Source of the DNA: Punctularia strigosozonata HHB-11173 SS5
Taxonomy: Eukaryota; Basidiomycota; Agaricomycetes; Corticiales; Punctulariaceae
Assembly: GCF_000264995.1 (NCBI RefSeq)
Contig: NW_006767440.1
Span: forward strand, 1,081,993 to 1,145,992
DNA: 64,000 bases
Reading direction: 5' to 3'
Positions 35,428 to 51,299 of this stretch are shown piece by piece. Each line of letters begins with the position of its first letter. The stretch's first letter is position 1. The position numbers were made by a program, and so were the translations under genes. The notes under the pieces are model-generated. The model searched no databases. It saw only the letters and a program-made list of their open reading frames with translations, and was not told the origin of the DNA.

Positions 35428-36575
35428 GGATGTACAAGAAATTACAGGGAGGACGAGGAGGGGAGGGGGGCTATAAGGCGTCGTGCATGGCGGGAGGAGC
35501 GGAGGGCGGATATGGGGCGGAACGTCACCGTCAGCGGAAGAGCTACGGCAGCAACGTGACCAACGACACCGACCTCGATCCTTCCGGAGGGACTCAGCTC
35601 AGGCTGCGCAACGCAGTGCGCAGAGAAACGAGTCAACAGTAGCCAGAGTCATCCCCCGTATTATTATGGATGGGACGTGTTCGGACCGCGTACGCGTTTC
35701 TTGATAGACAGACATGATATGGACTTGATATCGTCCCTCTCTCAGGCCCTGGAACGCGCTCCCATACTCTCCCATGCGTATCGCTGATGGGGATAACCAG
35801 GCTCGGCCCAGGGCACTTGCCGGGCCACACATACGAGCGTTTCATTCAACGTGCAATCTCAGGAATGCCAGTTGCACCCATGACCTGTCAGGATCCGAAG
35901 CTTGTTGCTTGGACTTCTCTATCACAATCAAACCCTGAAGTTATCGAACGTGCAACGTGAAGGAACAGCGATGACTTCGTTCATCGTTGGATGACGTTGC
36001 GGACGTCGATCTTGATTCGGGAGGCGACGCGTGGACGACCACCGTAGTGGACGAATAAACCCGAAGGTCGAGGCGCCGGTGCTTCACGGCACACCGTCCT
36101 AGGTACCGACGCTGTTCGGGCGAACTGACCGTAAGCAATGCTCACTCAACATCACGACTCATAGTGCAGGGCATCGTTGTTCAGCGCATCCATGACTGTG
36201 AACGACCAACGAGAAATGGAAGACGCAGAACTCTCCGTCCAATATAGATCACGATTACATATCGGACTTCGCGACAAGGCCAGATGACTGTCATCCACTC
36301 GCATCGGAATCCAACGCTGACTGTCTGCCAAAACTGTCTTCGAGTCGGCGCTCGTAAATCGGCCCGAAATACATTGGGTTTCGTTCGTAAAGTGTCATGT
36401 GTATCACATCGTGTTGATCCGTAGTACAAAGTCCATGCATCGATGCAAGTGTCCGTAAAGCGCACAAGTCCGTAGGAATGTAAAGGTGTGACCAATCATG
36501 GATATCTAACAAATCATATACTCTTGCGTCAGCGTCGGGACAGAACTCGATGGATTTCCCGGCTTACCGTTGCCT
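35428..36575. other. intergenic region, no supported gene
   Basis: About 1.1 kb. Minus-strand ORFs at 36181-36512 have near-normal composition but no family match that I recognise and no partners. I would not call a gene here. Confidence 0.4.
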
Positions 36576-37004
36576 TCAGTGCGACAATCCGCACTGCGTC
36601 ACCGCGACCTGCGTCGCCGTCGCGTCGATCCTTCCAAACGCGACCGCGTTCCCGTTCGTCAGCTCGTCGAGCGCCTCCTGCGCGACGTTGAAGCCCGTGT
36701 CGGTATGGTCCACCACCAGCACGTTGATGCTCTTGCCCGTGCCGGCGTACGTCAGCTGCCAGCACGTCCCGCACTCGGCCGAGTTCCACCCGGGCACGAC
36801 GGCCGCGCCGCCGATATGGGGGAAGACCGGGATGTCGCCGAAGGTCTGGAAGCCGTAGCGGGTGATGAGGCCGTTCGCGCCGTCGGAGCAGGCGACGGTC
36901 GTGAGCGAGCCAGAGGCATTGTCGTAGGCGTTGTCGTAGGAGACCGTGATGGCGGACGCGGCGGCGGAGAGCGCGGCGACGACGACAGTGGACGAGAACC
37001 GCAT
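36576..37004 (-). CDS. cerato-platanin family secreted protein (copy 2)
   Basis: Intronless, 142 residues. Signal peptide about 18 residues (MRFSSTVVVAALSAAASA) followed by ITVSYDNAYDN. Four Cys in VACSDG, ECGTCWQL and TQCGLSH. Family signatures: FPHIGGAAVVPGWNS, GTGKSINVLVVDHTDTGFN, AQEALDELTNG, GRIDATATQVAV. This is a standard cerato-platanin with the canonical DH(T/A)DTG stretch, closer to copy 3 (shared ANGLITRYGFQTF and the CGLSH end) than to copy 1. A TATAAGA element lies about 105 bases upstream. Secreted to the cell wall or medium; role in wall growth or host contact is inferred from the family. Confidence 0.95.
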   Translation of the reverse strand: MRFSSTVVVAALSAAASAITVSYDNAYDNASGSLTTVACSDGANGLITRYGFQTFGDIPVFPHIGGAAVVPGWNSAECGTCWQLTYAGTGKSINVLVVDHTDTGFNVAQEALDELTNGNAVAFGRIDATATQVAVTQCGLSH

Positions 37005-38011
37005 CGTTGGCGTGGATTTGGTAGGTGTAGTTGAAAGTGCGGGTGTTGTGGTACCTTGAACTCCGGAGGAGATCTGGGGAACATTCAGCAGCAAGACCAG
37101 TCCGTGTCTTATACGCGTTCGAGCGCGGTCAGAAGCTCCCGTCGACGTCCCGAGGGCGAGTCGTGCCGAGGAGGAGCAAGCTGCCCCGACGTACGATGGG
37201 AGATCACAGTTTCCCCAGTCGGCGAGCGAAGCTTCGTCAGGGTGATCACTGGGTCAGACACATGCGGCGGCGTCATCCCGATGGCGCTGCGTCCAGGCTC
37301 GGCGTACCCATCGACTGCTCGTCGGCGGTGCAGGAATAGGAGGCGAGACCCCCATGCGGGCGACGTTCCCCGGCGGCGGTGGCGAACGAGCGAAGACATC
37401 GCGCGGCCAGAGCAGGGCTGGGACGAGAGCGCGGAGATTGGCGTCATACGACGTGCGCGGGAAATGGGGGTTGCTGTGATGGAGTTTCTTTCGTGTGGCC
37501 ATAGCAAGTGACCATGATGGTCCAAGTGTAATTGTACTCTCAAGCAAGTTCTTGGATGCACTTCAGCCAGGTATTCGCGGTCAGTAACTTACGTAGGGTG
37601 AATGTGGCCAGGCTCCTATCCTTAGGCGACATGGATCCCGCGTCCTGCTTTGAAACCTTTGCTGGTCTGATAATTCCCGGAATTCCGTTTTGGATGCAGC
37701 CCGCCTGCCAACACAATACCGGATAAACGGGTCGATCTGCATGAAGGCTCCTGATAATCTCAAGCGTCATGCAACTATGAGTCGTAGCATGGGCCTCCGC
37801 GCGGAGGGAGCGTAAAACGCTTCGATCGCTCTGTTGATCCTGTGCGAGCGCCGATTTCCCAATGGTTCGACGGCCACTCTGGTACAGTCCCACTCTACCC
37901 TTTGTACATTTATTGATTTCGTTGTTCAGGAGTACAGTACCGTGCTCGTCGCAGCTCCCAAACTAGTTCAGCGAGCAATCTTGAACTATCAGCGCCGCGG
38001 AAACTCTTGAA
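37005..38011. other. intergenic region, no supported gene
   Basis: About 1 kb upstream of cerato-platanin copy 2. Overlapping short ORFs on both strands without domain or splice support. Confidence 0.4.
37108..37114 (-). promoter_or_regulatory. TATA-like element of cerato-platanin copy 2
   Basis: Minus strand TATAAGA about 105-110 bases upstream of the ATG at 37004. Confidence 0.45.
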
Positions 38012-38275
38012 GACCAAATGCGGGTCGCCTGTCGTGGGGCGGAACTCGACCAGCTGTGGAATGTGTTGGACCCCTCGCGTGCGCCGGGCACGGGTAAGAG
38101 CGTCATTGTGCTCTTGATCGACACCGCTGCATCCGGGTTCAATATCGCGCAGGAGCCGCTCGCTGCACTCAACAACAAACAAGCCATGGCAAAGGGGCAC
38201 TTTGACGTGCTACCCAGGTTCTCGTTACGTCGTGCGGCCTGCCCGATCCGAAATGATGGGTTGAACTTGTCCTTA
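38012..38275 (+). pseudogene. cerato-platanin pseudogene (5'-truncated, frameshifted)
   Basis: Remnant of the second half of a cerato-platanin gene. DNA from about 38035 matches copy 1 from its GWNS(T)NCGTCW region onward, but small insertions (one in the stretch after the CGxCW codons and one in the GTGK region) break the frame. Downstream it reads GTGKSVIVLLIDTA, GFNIAQEPLAALNNKQ, AKGHFDV and then diverges. The resemblance continues past the domain into the PK-W tail and 3' flank of copy 1, so it derives from a copy-1-like gene. The signal peptide and first half are absent. The last family Cys is displaced by the broken frame. Confidence 0.85.
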
Positions 38276-38472
38276 GTCATGAAAGTTGTTGTCGGGGCTG
38301 GTGCATACCGGTGGAATGCCGCACTATAGTAGAACGTGGTAGTCCTTGGAGTTCAAATGCAATCGTAGCGTGTTCACTGGTATGATATCCAACTACTACG
38401 GACATTCTATTCACGGTCCGCGTTCTTCACCATGAACATTCATCACATTGGCGGCAAAGCGAATGACACAAA

Positions 38473-40288
38473 TCACTTCTTCCCCAAACCTGCGAACAAC
38501 CGAAGCATGATCTGCGCAGTTCGCGGGTTGGGTGACTCGAGTACTTCCTGCATCGCTGAAGTGGTCGCGATCTCGTCCTGAACCTGTTTCAGCTCAAAAC
38601 GGTTTTGGACATCGAATCCCTTACCCAGTGATCGATGACGTGCTTGATTTGTAGTTCCTGGAATTCAGGGTGACGGCCGGTGAAGTCCGAGAATAATTCA
38701 GCGACGACGTTCTCTGGAGTAAGGGAATTCTGGATGCACAAGGCTGCTGCTTCCTTCAGTTCTGGAATGCCCATTTCTGTGCACAACTCCGTATAAGAAC
38801 ATCGTGGGCCGCCAGATGAACGGTTTACGCACTATCCGCAAGCTCGTACACAGACTTTGGTTCACCTCGGGACATGTCGTATTCCCGCGCTTCATAGTAG
38901 TTCGCAAAATTCCAATACAAAGCGCCCTGTTCATCGTCCGTATCCGCCATTTCATCGGAACCAGAGTTCTCCGTCGCATGTGCAACCTTTGGTGCCGCGA
39001 ACTCTATAGACCTATCAATGATGAGCGAAGGCTTCTGGTTTCGTCCGTCTGTGCTTACCCAGTGTACAAGTAGAACAATACGGCACGGTAGGTCTCGTAT
39101 CTGTAGGTAAAGGTTAGCGATTGACATGCCCCGGGTGTGAATGGCCTTCACGGTGTATCAATGATAAAGAACGTCCGTTTTCGCGGGCCGGGGTTATCTA
39201 CGTTGACGTGACTAGCGTGGCGTATTGCAACGTAACCAGAGGAGATAATTGACGATTGCTGAGATATGGATGCCACAGATTCATCTTCCGCTAAATATAA
39301 GCTTGGAGGATCATTGCCCGTCTCTTGCTTGACAACAGCGTCGTTTTCTGACGTTTCCTCATTATTGGCACTGAGTACTGACCAAAGGAATCGAGTGAGC
39401 GTCCGAAAGAGTATCGACGAAAAGAACGCGGCACTGATGCCGGTGACGCACGTCTCGCAAAATAACTGGACGCTTTTGCCAGTATTTGTGAATGTGCGTT
39501 TATTGATCGTGGATTTGTGCCACATTCTTCAAAAACAAAACATATATCGCTCGTAGTCACGTCGTCGAAGAGAGAGGCAGTGAGCCGAGGCATGCGTTGT
39601 ATTGCTCTAGTGCTCTGCAACGTATGTGGCAACGCGAAGCCCTCAAGCTGACCATATCGTGTCAGGCTGTACTGTATTATGGCAAGATCCTACGGAAAGC
39701 TCAGTAAATACGATAAGATCCGCGATGCAAAGACTCTCACATTATCCGCAAGGAAGTCTTCAATATCAGAGATTTGACAAAACTCCTTCCAGCCATGCGT
39801 GGACCCATTTCGGAGAGGATGTGAGGCCCAATGCTGCGACGCGACAACAGTGCCATCCCATGCCCTCAGCTACTGAAATAGTCAACTTTCAACCTCAATG
39901 CAAGAAGAAGGAGCAAGAAATTGGCCAACATTTATTTCAACATCATAGAAACTGGCAGGGCCCTTTGCAGACTGGACATGGACTCCTAATACATCGCTAT
40001 TCTCGCCTTTGCTGAGTTTAAACTATGATGATCTGTCAACATTGAGGGCAATCACAGCTAGAAGATCCGCATTTGCTTACGAAGAGAGAGCGGCCGGACA
40101 ATTTCGGGCTGAACATGTGGAATGGAACTGGATTTCTGCAGGCAGCGAGCAAGCCGTGCAGTTTGAAGCAACCTGTGATCTGCGCACATGCATCACATTC
40201 TTATATATCATGCAGCATGTACAAGCAAATGACTCGCTGTGAACTCCTCACCGAGTGAGGACCATTCTACGCCAGTAAGCTCCGCCAT
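38473..40288 (-). CDS. MATH-BTB protein, copy C
   Basis: Third paralogue, inverted relative to A and B. Start MAELTGVEWSSLGEEFT (40288-40238). The first intron begins with GC (ACA then GCGAGT) where A and B have GT. Then GCFKLHGLLAACRNPVPF; GVHVQSAKGPASFYDVEI; MATH core WDGTVVASQHWASHPLRNG, GWKEFCQISDIEDFLADNV; BTB MPRLTASLFDDVTTSDICFVF, SINAHSQILAKASSYF; IEFAAPKVAHATENS; LYWNFANYYEAREYD, KSVYELADSA; BACK-like MGIPELKEAAALCIQNSL, LTPENVVAELFSDFTGR; VIDHW, intron, VQDEIATTSAMQEVLESPNP and end LRLFAGLGKK. A region near 39290-39530 within the BTB is variable, as in copy A. Head-to-head with cerato-platanin copy 3. Confidence 0.7.
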
Positions 40289-41424
40289 GGGCAGAACAAG
40301 GGGAGCGAGGTGATACCAGGATCAGTGACCTAAGTGAATATTGTTCTACTCTCAAGCTCAAGTAGACAGCAGAAGACAGCAATCAGGATACGACGTAGTA
40401 AACTTTCGATGGCAAAAATGACACCGTGGGCCAGTGACGCACAGGTGCAGCCTCAGAAAGCCTCAGGTCAGAAACGCAACACGCGTACGGTAACGTGACA
40501 AACAGGTACCACGTGCATTCTAAGCGTACGACGACCGCAGACGCTCCCCGACGTCCAGCGCTTGTGCAACCTTGTCTTTAAGCGCTTCGATCGATGCTGA
40601 GTGTCGAGAAGGTTGAGCTATGTGACACGAAGATTGCCGCACGCATAGCGGCATGTAGGGGGTAGGGGAGGGAGAGAAGACTCTTAAGGTGAGGTCCAAG
40701 CAGAACTCTGCAACCTCCCGCTTCCTCACTCGATCAAGAATGCTTCTGTAGGAGCCTCAACGACCATCTTCACACTTTACGGGATGCATGGGGAGACAAA
40801 CCAGAGCGCAGCGTGCTACCGCATGCGAGACGAACCCGTACGTATTCGTGTATCGTCTTGAATGAAGATAAGGTAGCTGTCATGCAAATCTTGACCGATG
40901 TCACATGATATGATCGACTGCTTGAAGGCCCTTCTCCTCCTGCAGATCAAGCACGATCACCAATGCGCGACCTATATTGTCTAGATACAGTTCATTACTA
41001 GGGATCATAGGTTACGACTCCGGAGAAAGAGTAAAACTGCAAGAGCAGATGAAATTTGAAGCCATTTTTGACAGCCACGTGATATCGGTCAGGATTTGCA
41101 TGGCAGCTACCTTAGCTGTTTCCCCCTTGCGACTGTTCGAAGCGGCGCTGGGATGAGGCGGAGAAATTGACGTATTCTCATCACATAGACGTGTCGCTTG
41201 CTATGTACTTCCTGCCGAGAAATCGTACGGTTCTCCGAGGAAGGCGATGTCAGGCGATGCAGCATCGCGCCGCGGGACGCGGTCAGAAGGCCGTTATGTC
41301 GCAGCCTCGACGGATGTTCTGCCCGTGCTCGGTGTGAACGATGTGCTATAAAGCCTGGCGCTTGTCCTCAGTCGAAGTGAAAGGCGACGAAGTGTTATCA
41401 CGTTTATCACGATCAATCCTCGCA
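40289..41424. other. divergent intergenic region, MATH-BTB C / cerato-platanin 3
   Basis: About 1.1 kb between divergent starts. No gene seen apart from the promoter elements implied for both neighbours. Confidence 0.45.
41347..41353 (+). promoter_or_regulatory. TATA box of cerato-platanin copy 3
   Basis: TATAAAG about 72-78 bases upstream of the ATG at 41425. Confidence 0.5.
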
Positions 41425-41853
41425 ATGAAGACCGCAACCCTCCTATCTGCCTTCGCCCTCATTCCCCCCGCCTTCGCGGTCACCGTGTCCTTTGACAACA
41501 CCTACGACAACGGTAGCAACCCGCTCGCCAACGTCGCCTGCTCTGACGGTGCCAATGGCCTCATCACGCGCTACGGCTTCCAAACGTTCAGCGACATTCC
41601 CGACTTTCCGCACATCGGCGGTGCCTCCGTCATCCCGGGCTGGAATTCGCCCAACTGCGGGACGTGCTGGCAGCTGACGTACTCCGGTACCAGGAATACC
41701 ATCAATGTCCTGGCCGTGGACCATGCGGATGATGGGTTTAACCTATCTCAAGAGGCCTTGGACGAGTTGACGAACGAACAGGCCACCCAGCTCGGGAGGA
41801 TCGATGCCACCGCGGTCCAGGTGGACGTTGGGCAGTGCGGGCTGTCTCACTGA
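41425..41853 (+). CDS. cerato-platanin family secreted protein (copy 3)
   Basis: Intronless, 142 residues. Signal peptide about 18 residues (MKTATLLSAFALIPPAFA), then VTVSFDNTYDN. Four family cysteines in VACSDG, NCGTCWQL and GQCGLSH. Also GWNSPNCGTCW, NTINVLAVDHADDGFN, SQEALDELTNEQ, LGRIDATAVQV. The longer upstream in-frame ATG (41341) is less likely because the signal peptide begins cleanly at 41425. Closest to copy 2 in the first half. Expected secreted, wall-associated. It forms a head-to-head pair with MATH-BTB copy C. Confidence 0.95.
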   Translation: MKTATLLSAFALIPPAFAVTVSFDNTYDNGSNPLANVACSDGANGLITRYGFQTFSDIPDFPHIGGASVIPGWNSPNCGTCWQLTYSGTRNTINVLAVDHADDGFNLSQEALDELTNEQATQLGRIDATAVQVDVGQCGLSH

Positions 41854-42453
41854 CCATGACTCGTGAGTCGTTATGCTCAAGGAATGCAACGCCTGACGCG
41901 GCTTTCTTTCAGGACCGCTTTGCTCGATCGCGAGCGTATCCATGGACTTTCACCCTTGTTAAACTGTCACGTATGGATTTTACTGGTGCTATCCCGTATC
42001 TCCGATGTGGCTTCTGTACTGGTCGTAAATGATAAGCATCGATTTCAATCATGGGCAGACAGCTTAGACGAGCTGGCTTTGCTGACTTTTTATTGTGCTG
42101 CTGCCATGGCAACTACCGTCGGGTGGTCGTTTCCTCTCCGCGAAGCTTCCGCAGCGGAGTGGCCCGGGTTGAAGTTGTGGCGTTTAGTGGCGGTGTGCGG
42201 GGAACAATTGCCGGAGTCTCTCCCGCTCTTGATCTCAGACACGACATGGGTGGACTGGACGCGTTTCGTGGCCCGCAACCTGGTGGCATGGACCCAGCAA
42301 TGTGTGGCAAACGCTCCTGCGTGTCTTTATATACGGCGTCGTCATGTCCCACTTATGACACCCGTTTGTTCTCGCCGGATTCCCCATTCTCCTCGCGCTT
42401 TTACACCGTTCTATTGAGCCCTACACACCCACCTCTGGCTATTATCTACTGCG
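41854..42453. other. spacer upstream of the HMG-box gene
   Basis: About 600 bases; contains TTTATATA at 42327-42334, about 120 bases before the HMG-box start, a possible TATA element. The overlapping plus-strand ORF 41863-42417 has no recognisable domain. Confidence 0.45.
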
Positions 42454-44007
42454 ATGCCCGGCAAGAGGACGCGAAAGGACTCCCCCAAGAGCAGACGGCC
42501 TCGGAACTACGCGTACGAAAGCAACACGCCAGGTAACGACGCCTCGCTCGATCCGGATCCTGTATGTTCCGATCGCCAGGGGAGCGGCGAGAGCCCACTC
42601 CATATTCCTCGCCCTCCGAATCCGTGGATCCTTTTTCGCTCGGACTTCAACCGGCGGCAGATAAGGGAGTCAAAAACAAGGCAGGCTTTTGTATCGCAGG
42701 ATGCTTCAAAGGAGTGGAGGAAAGCATCGAAGGAAGATTTAGCATACTGGAGGCAAAAGGCGGACGAGGCTCTTGATGCTCACAGAAAGCTATATCCGAA
42801 CTACGTGTACAAGCCGCAGCGAGGCAAGGGAAAGAAGAAGGACAAAAGGAAGAAAGTAGCCCCCGCCAACGGGCTATCGCCCGACGACTCCTCCGGGACC
42901 AACTCGGACGCGTTCACCACCCCATATCACTCCTCAGGCAGCTTCACCCCGGGATCCGTTTCGACAAGCCTGTCCTGGGACGCGTCACCCTGTCCTCCTT
43001 CGATGTCTCTGGCCCCTCGACCCATACACGCCTCGGGTCATCGACGCACCAGCTCCGCGCCAAACCTGCGAGGCGTCGGTCTGCAACGAACGACTCGACG
43101 GACCAGGAGCGAACGCCCCACTCCGTACGATCGAAACCGGGGACTGGTAGGAGCCACGTCTTCGCCCCAGGTAACCGCGTACGATGATAACCCAGACTGG
43201 GCGGAAGGTTTTGCATCTACGTCTCAAATGCACGCCTACGATCAAAGCCATTACTTGACGGCCTTCTCGTCGTCTCAAATGGGTCCGTACTATGGAAGTC
43301 AGAACTTTGCGGGAGCCGCTTCATCGTCCCAGATGAACCTGTACGCTCCAAGTCAGTTTCCTGCAGGAGTCGGATCGTCGTCTATGTCTCAGGCGGTCCC
43401 TGTGTACTACGATTCGTTCGGCCTCGCAGACGCCTGCCCGGGGCAGGCGTCAAGCTCGTATCTGCAGCCTCTTGATCCTCGTATGGGCGATTTTGCAACG
43501 TTCTCATCCCCGGATGGCACATACAATACCGTGAGTCGTTCTTGAAGACGTCTTTATCGGCCGCTCGCTAACGTCCTTGATGACCAGTGCATCCCTGCAA
43601 ATGAGAATGCTATGCTGCGCAATCCGATATATTCCCAATGGCCCAAAGAGCAGGGTCCGTCTCTGCTTGCGCCGCCTCCAGCGCCGCTTCATTCTGCCAT
43701 GCCCATGGGACCGCCCTCCAACGCGATCGCAGCGTCCCTCCAGACCCCGTCGACGTTGGCCCCGTTCAACGAGGATTTCGTCCACGCGATCCGAAATCCA
43801 ACCAACCCGCAGGATCTGATCTTATACGGCTCTGGACTCGCCCATTACGGTATTCAACCCAGCAGCTCTTTTGAGCCATCGCAGCCGCAGAGGTCCTCCG
43901 GCGACGCTCGCGTCCGGAGCGACACGCACCCAGCTGCGTTAACTTCGCAGGCCGACGAAGCTTCGGAGTTTGAGCTCAGCGAATTCTTGCAAGGGTTTAA
44001 TGATTAG
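42454..44007 (+). CDS. HMG-box DNA-binding protein
   Basis: Putative sequence-specific transcription factor of the fungal HMG-box (MATA_HMG/SOX-like) group. Exons 42454-43530 and 43588-44007 join to 498 residues. Residues about 50-125 form the HMG box: IPRPPNPWILFRSDFNRRQI, then QDASKEWRKASKEDLAYWRQKADEALDAHRKLYPNYVYKPQRG, followed by a Lys-rich nuclear localisation stretch KGKKKDKRKK. The remainder is Ser/Tyr/Pro/Gln-rich and repeats units such as SSSQMxxYxxSQ, a possible activation region. The RPPNPW(I/F) start is typical of agaricomycete regulators of mating and fruiting. Which orthologue it is cannot be told from the sequence alone. Confidence 0.85.
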
Positions 44008-44357
44008 CTCGATCACAGTCAAGGCCAGCGTCCAGTACGCCGGCATGTTATCTCCTTCCTCATTTTTATCCAATTCGTTTTCTGTGTTTGATCCATTGCT
44101 GGTTGTATCCATAATCTTTTGGGACTTTTTCTCTGTCTTCCCGCTGTATTGGTAGATGTATGATGTAGAGCATCCGCGTCACGGTAGATAGTAGAAAGGA
44201 CATTTGTGTAGTTCGTTGGCCAATCAAAATCGTCGGATTTCTTCTGCATGTCGTCACCGGAGGCGGTGCCGCGAGTTGTCTTCTCCGCCCTTCGCGTTCG
44301 GCGACATGGCACGGCGACGCGTCTCATCCTCTTCGCCATCCGTCGACCACCAGCACG
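44008..44357. other. spacer
   Basis: Short tandem spacer between the HMG-box gene and the MCP1-like gene; an upstream ATG at 44306 opens a frame overlapping the MCP1-like start and could be a small upstream ORF. Confidence 0.4.
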
Positions 44358-45215
44358 ATGAGCCCTACGGATCCTCTCCTGTCCCACTCTGGTCGCAATG
44401 AAGCCTCGTTCCGGGGACAGCTGAGCCCTTGGGCGAAGACGGTATCGCACGGGAGCGCACCGTTCATAGCGACCTTCCTCCTCATACACCTGACGCCTCC
44501 GGTTCTTGCCAACTTAGGCGGCTCCTCACTAGCATCGCAAATTATGGTAAATGCGATAGAATATCTCATGCGAAGATGCAGCATCATGACACGTTTTCAG
44601 CTCCTCGGCCGCGAATACTACCAGACCCCGTTCGGCGAGAAGTTTCTCGTGCTAGCACCCATAGCTCTCCACGTCACAGCAAGCATTGCGAGGCGTCTAC
44701 TATATGTTCCTCCTCCACAGGCCGACCCAGCTCCTCTGACCGAGAATCCGACGTTCGAACCCGCCCCGAAGCCCGCTCGCCGGATCCGGCCCCTGACGTC
44801 CCTCCTCTCGCTCACCGGGCACGCCCTGGTCCCTCTGGCCCTCATTCATTTCCTCACTCACCGGATCTACCCCGCCGACCCGTCTCCGCCCATATTCGCT
44901 GTCGGCCCTGCGCAGCTGGATTACGAGTACGTCAAGACGGCCCTGCATGGGTGGCCAGTGCGTACTTGGGCGCTCTATACCGGTCTTGTGGGCGCCGTAG
45001 CACTGCACTGGGTCGAGGGAATCAATATCATCACCCGTACGTGGATGCGCAAGCCGCTTATACGCCAGAGGCTGAAGAGGCTCGTGTCGGCGTTGATCGC
45101 GGCGCCTGTGCTGTCCGGGGTGTGGTTCATGAGCCGGGAGGTGTCGATGACTTTTGCGGACGTGGGCGAGAGATACGTGGCGGCGTTGACGAGGAACTGG
45201 GTATACAGGTTCTGA
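44358..45215 (+). CDS. MCP1: MCP1-like mitochondrial membrane protein
   Basis: Resembles yeast Mcp1 (suppressor of mitochondrial-morphology mutants, adaptor for Vps13 on the outer membrane). Exons 44358-44546 and 44601-45215 give 267 residues. Segments: GSAPFIATFLLIHLTPPVLA (first helix), LLGREYYQTPFGEKFLVLAPI (family motif, created by splicing out 54 bases), HVTASIARRLLY, a Pro-rich loop, then LLSLTGHALVPLALIHFLTHR, DYEYVKTALHGWP, WALYTGLVGAVALHWVEG and a last helix LVSALIAAPVLSGVWFM. At least five membrane helices arranged as two similar halves (GHxLxPLAxxHxxxHR), as in the PF07950-type domain. Location on mitochondria is inferred. Confidence 0.78.
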   Translation: MSPTDPLLSHSGRNEASFRGQLSPWAKTVSHGSAPFIATFLLIHLTPPVLANLGGSSLASQIMVNAIEYLMRRCSIMTRFQLLGREYYQTPFGEKFLVLAPIALHVTASIARRLLYVPPPQADPAPLTENPTFEPAPKPARRIRPLTSLLSLTGHALVPLALIHFLTHRIYPADPSPPIFAVGPAQLDYEYVKTALHGWPVRTWALYTGLVGAVALHWVEGINIITRTWMRKPLIRQRLKRLVSALIAAPVLSGVWFMSREVSMTFADVGERYVAALTRNWVYRF

Positions 45216-46152
45216 AGGCGAGCGAAACTGATGGTTCAAGACAGCGAATCCCCATGATGTATGAGGAGGACTTGACTCATTTTGCAATGCAGACTACGGT
45301 CAATGGATAAACAACCCGACGCGGACGGCGTTTGCCGTGGAGCTTGTATCGACCCCGCCGAACAAAGTCCGGTCTGGGTTAATCGCCGGTTCTCGAGTGT
45401 ACACCCGCTCGCAGCGATGGTGCCCTGGTGTACTGCCAAACATAACTTGCGATGAACCCGCGATGCGTGCTGAAGCACCGAACTTCGCACTTCTGGAAGA
45501 TGGCTGTAAACCGACGACGCGTGCCGTTGTTGGTTTCGCCTGCGGGGTAGATTTGGGACAATCACTCGATGTCTCCACCTCGTACGCGCAGCTAAACATA
45601 TAAAATCAGCGATCATATTGCACGATGCGGGTCCTCTCTGTCTTATCAAGTTCTCGTGGAAGTATCTTTGGCTGCTCTGCGTCCCTTCGGAGAAAGAACG
45701 AACCGGCTTCTTTCTGCGTTCCCATCAACGCCCCCTTGCCCATTCATCTCAGCTCCCGCGCTGTCCCCACCCAAACGAGCAATCCTCTCCTCCGGTCCAA
45801 GCGAGAGGCGCAGGTGGCGAGCACGAGAATAGCGCTCCACGTGCCGCGTGGCGAATATCGCGCGCCTTCTCAGTCCGTCGTGGACGCCCAGCGGCTCCTT
45901 GCACGGTTTGCGCCATTCGTCCGTTCGCCAGCGGGCTTTTGGCCGTTCGCAGCTGCGGGCTTTGTGCCAATAGCAAGACGAACATGCGTCCCGTCGTTTG
46001 ATGTTCTTTCTCGGGCCATGGCCCGGGGATAACGCGTTGGTCCAGGGTTATGGTCCAAGGTTGTGATTTCTTTTTCTATATCATAACGAGACTGGGAGCG
46101 GCTGCAAAGCACCGCCGTTTGCCTCGTACTGATTTTTTTTTCTCGCTCCGCA
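45216..46152. other. spacer upstream of the P-type ATPase gene
   Basis: Over 900 bases with overlapping ORFs on both strands (for example 45625-46032) but no family resemblance. A pyrimidine tract (tgatttttttttctcgc) lies just before the ATPase start, consistent with a promoter. Confidence 0.45.
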
Positions 46153-50868
<4,716 letters not shown>

Positions 50869-51299
50869 TTCGACGATCAAAGCGAAGCATACAGTGCCCA
50901 GAGCATGACTTCAAAATGATTATGAGGGCCTTCGACAGTTCATGCACGATCATATCACACGCCTGTACTCATAGCTATCAAGATAGATGTACTATCATCG
51001 TAGCTGACACGATTGATAATGTTCTATTCCTAGTGACGTTTGCCCGCAATGTTCCAAACACATATTACGCAAGCAGTACAGCACCACGAGGATACGTACC
51101 ATGCATGTACTATCGCGTCATGTACCGCGCTGTATCTGTCATCTGTCCTCTGTGAGGCAGTTTATGCACATCCATGAGACGCGGTGGGCGGTGACGGCAG
51201 AGGTTTATCGAGGTCGGTCTTTCCAGGGTGCCTCCAGAACATGCACGCCCGCATGATATCCTATCGCGATGTCAGTAAGTGAGCAAAGCATTGCCAGCT
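50869..51299. other. spacer downstream of the ATPase
   Basis: About 430 bases, A/T-richer, no coding signal seen. Confidence 0.4.

Noticed and set aside
44429-45310. Alternative plus-strand frame of 293 residues
   Set aside because: Same strand, other register, over the MCP1-like gene; lacks the membrane helices.
45625-46032. Plus-strand frame of 135 residues before the ATPase
   Set aside because: No signal peptide or domain, overlapping frames of equal quality, and it lies where the ATPase promoter is expected.
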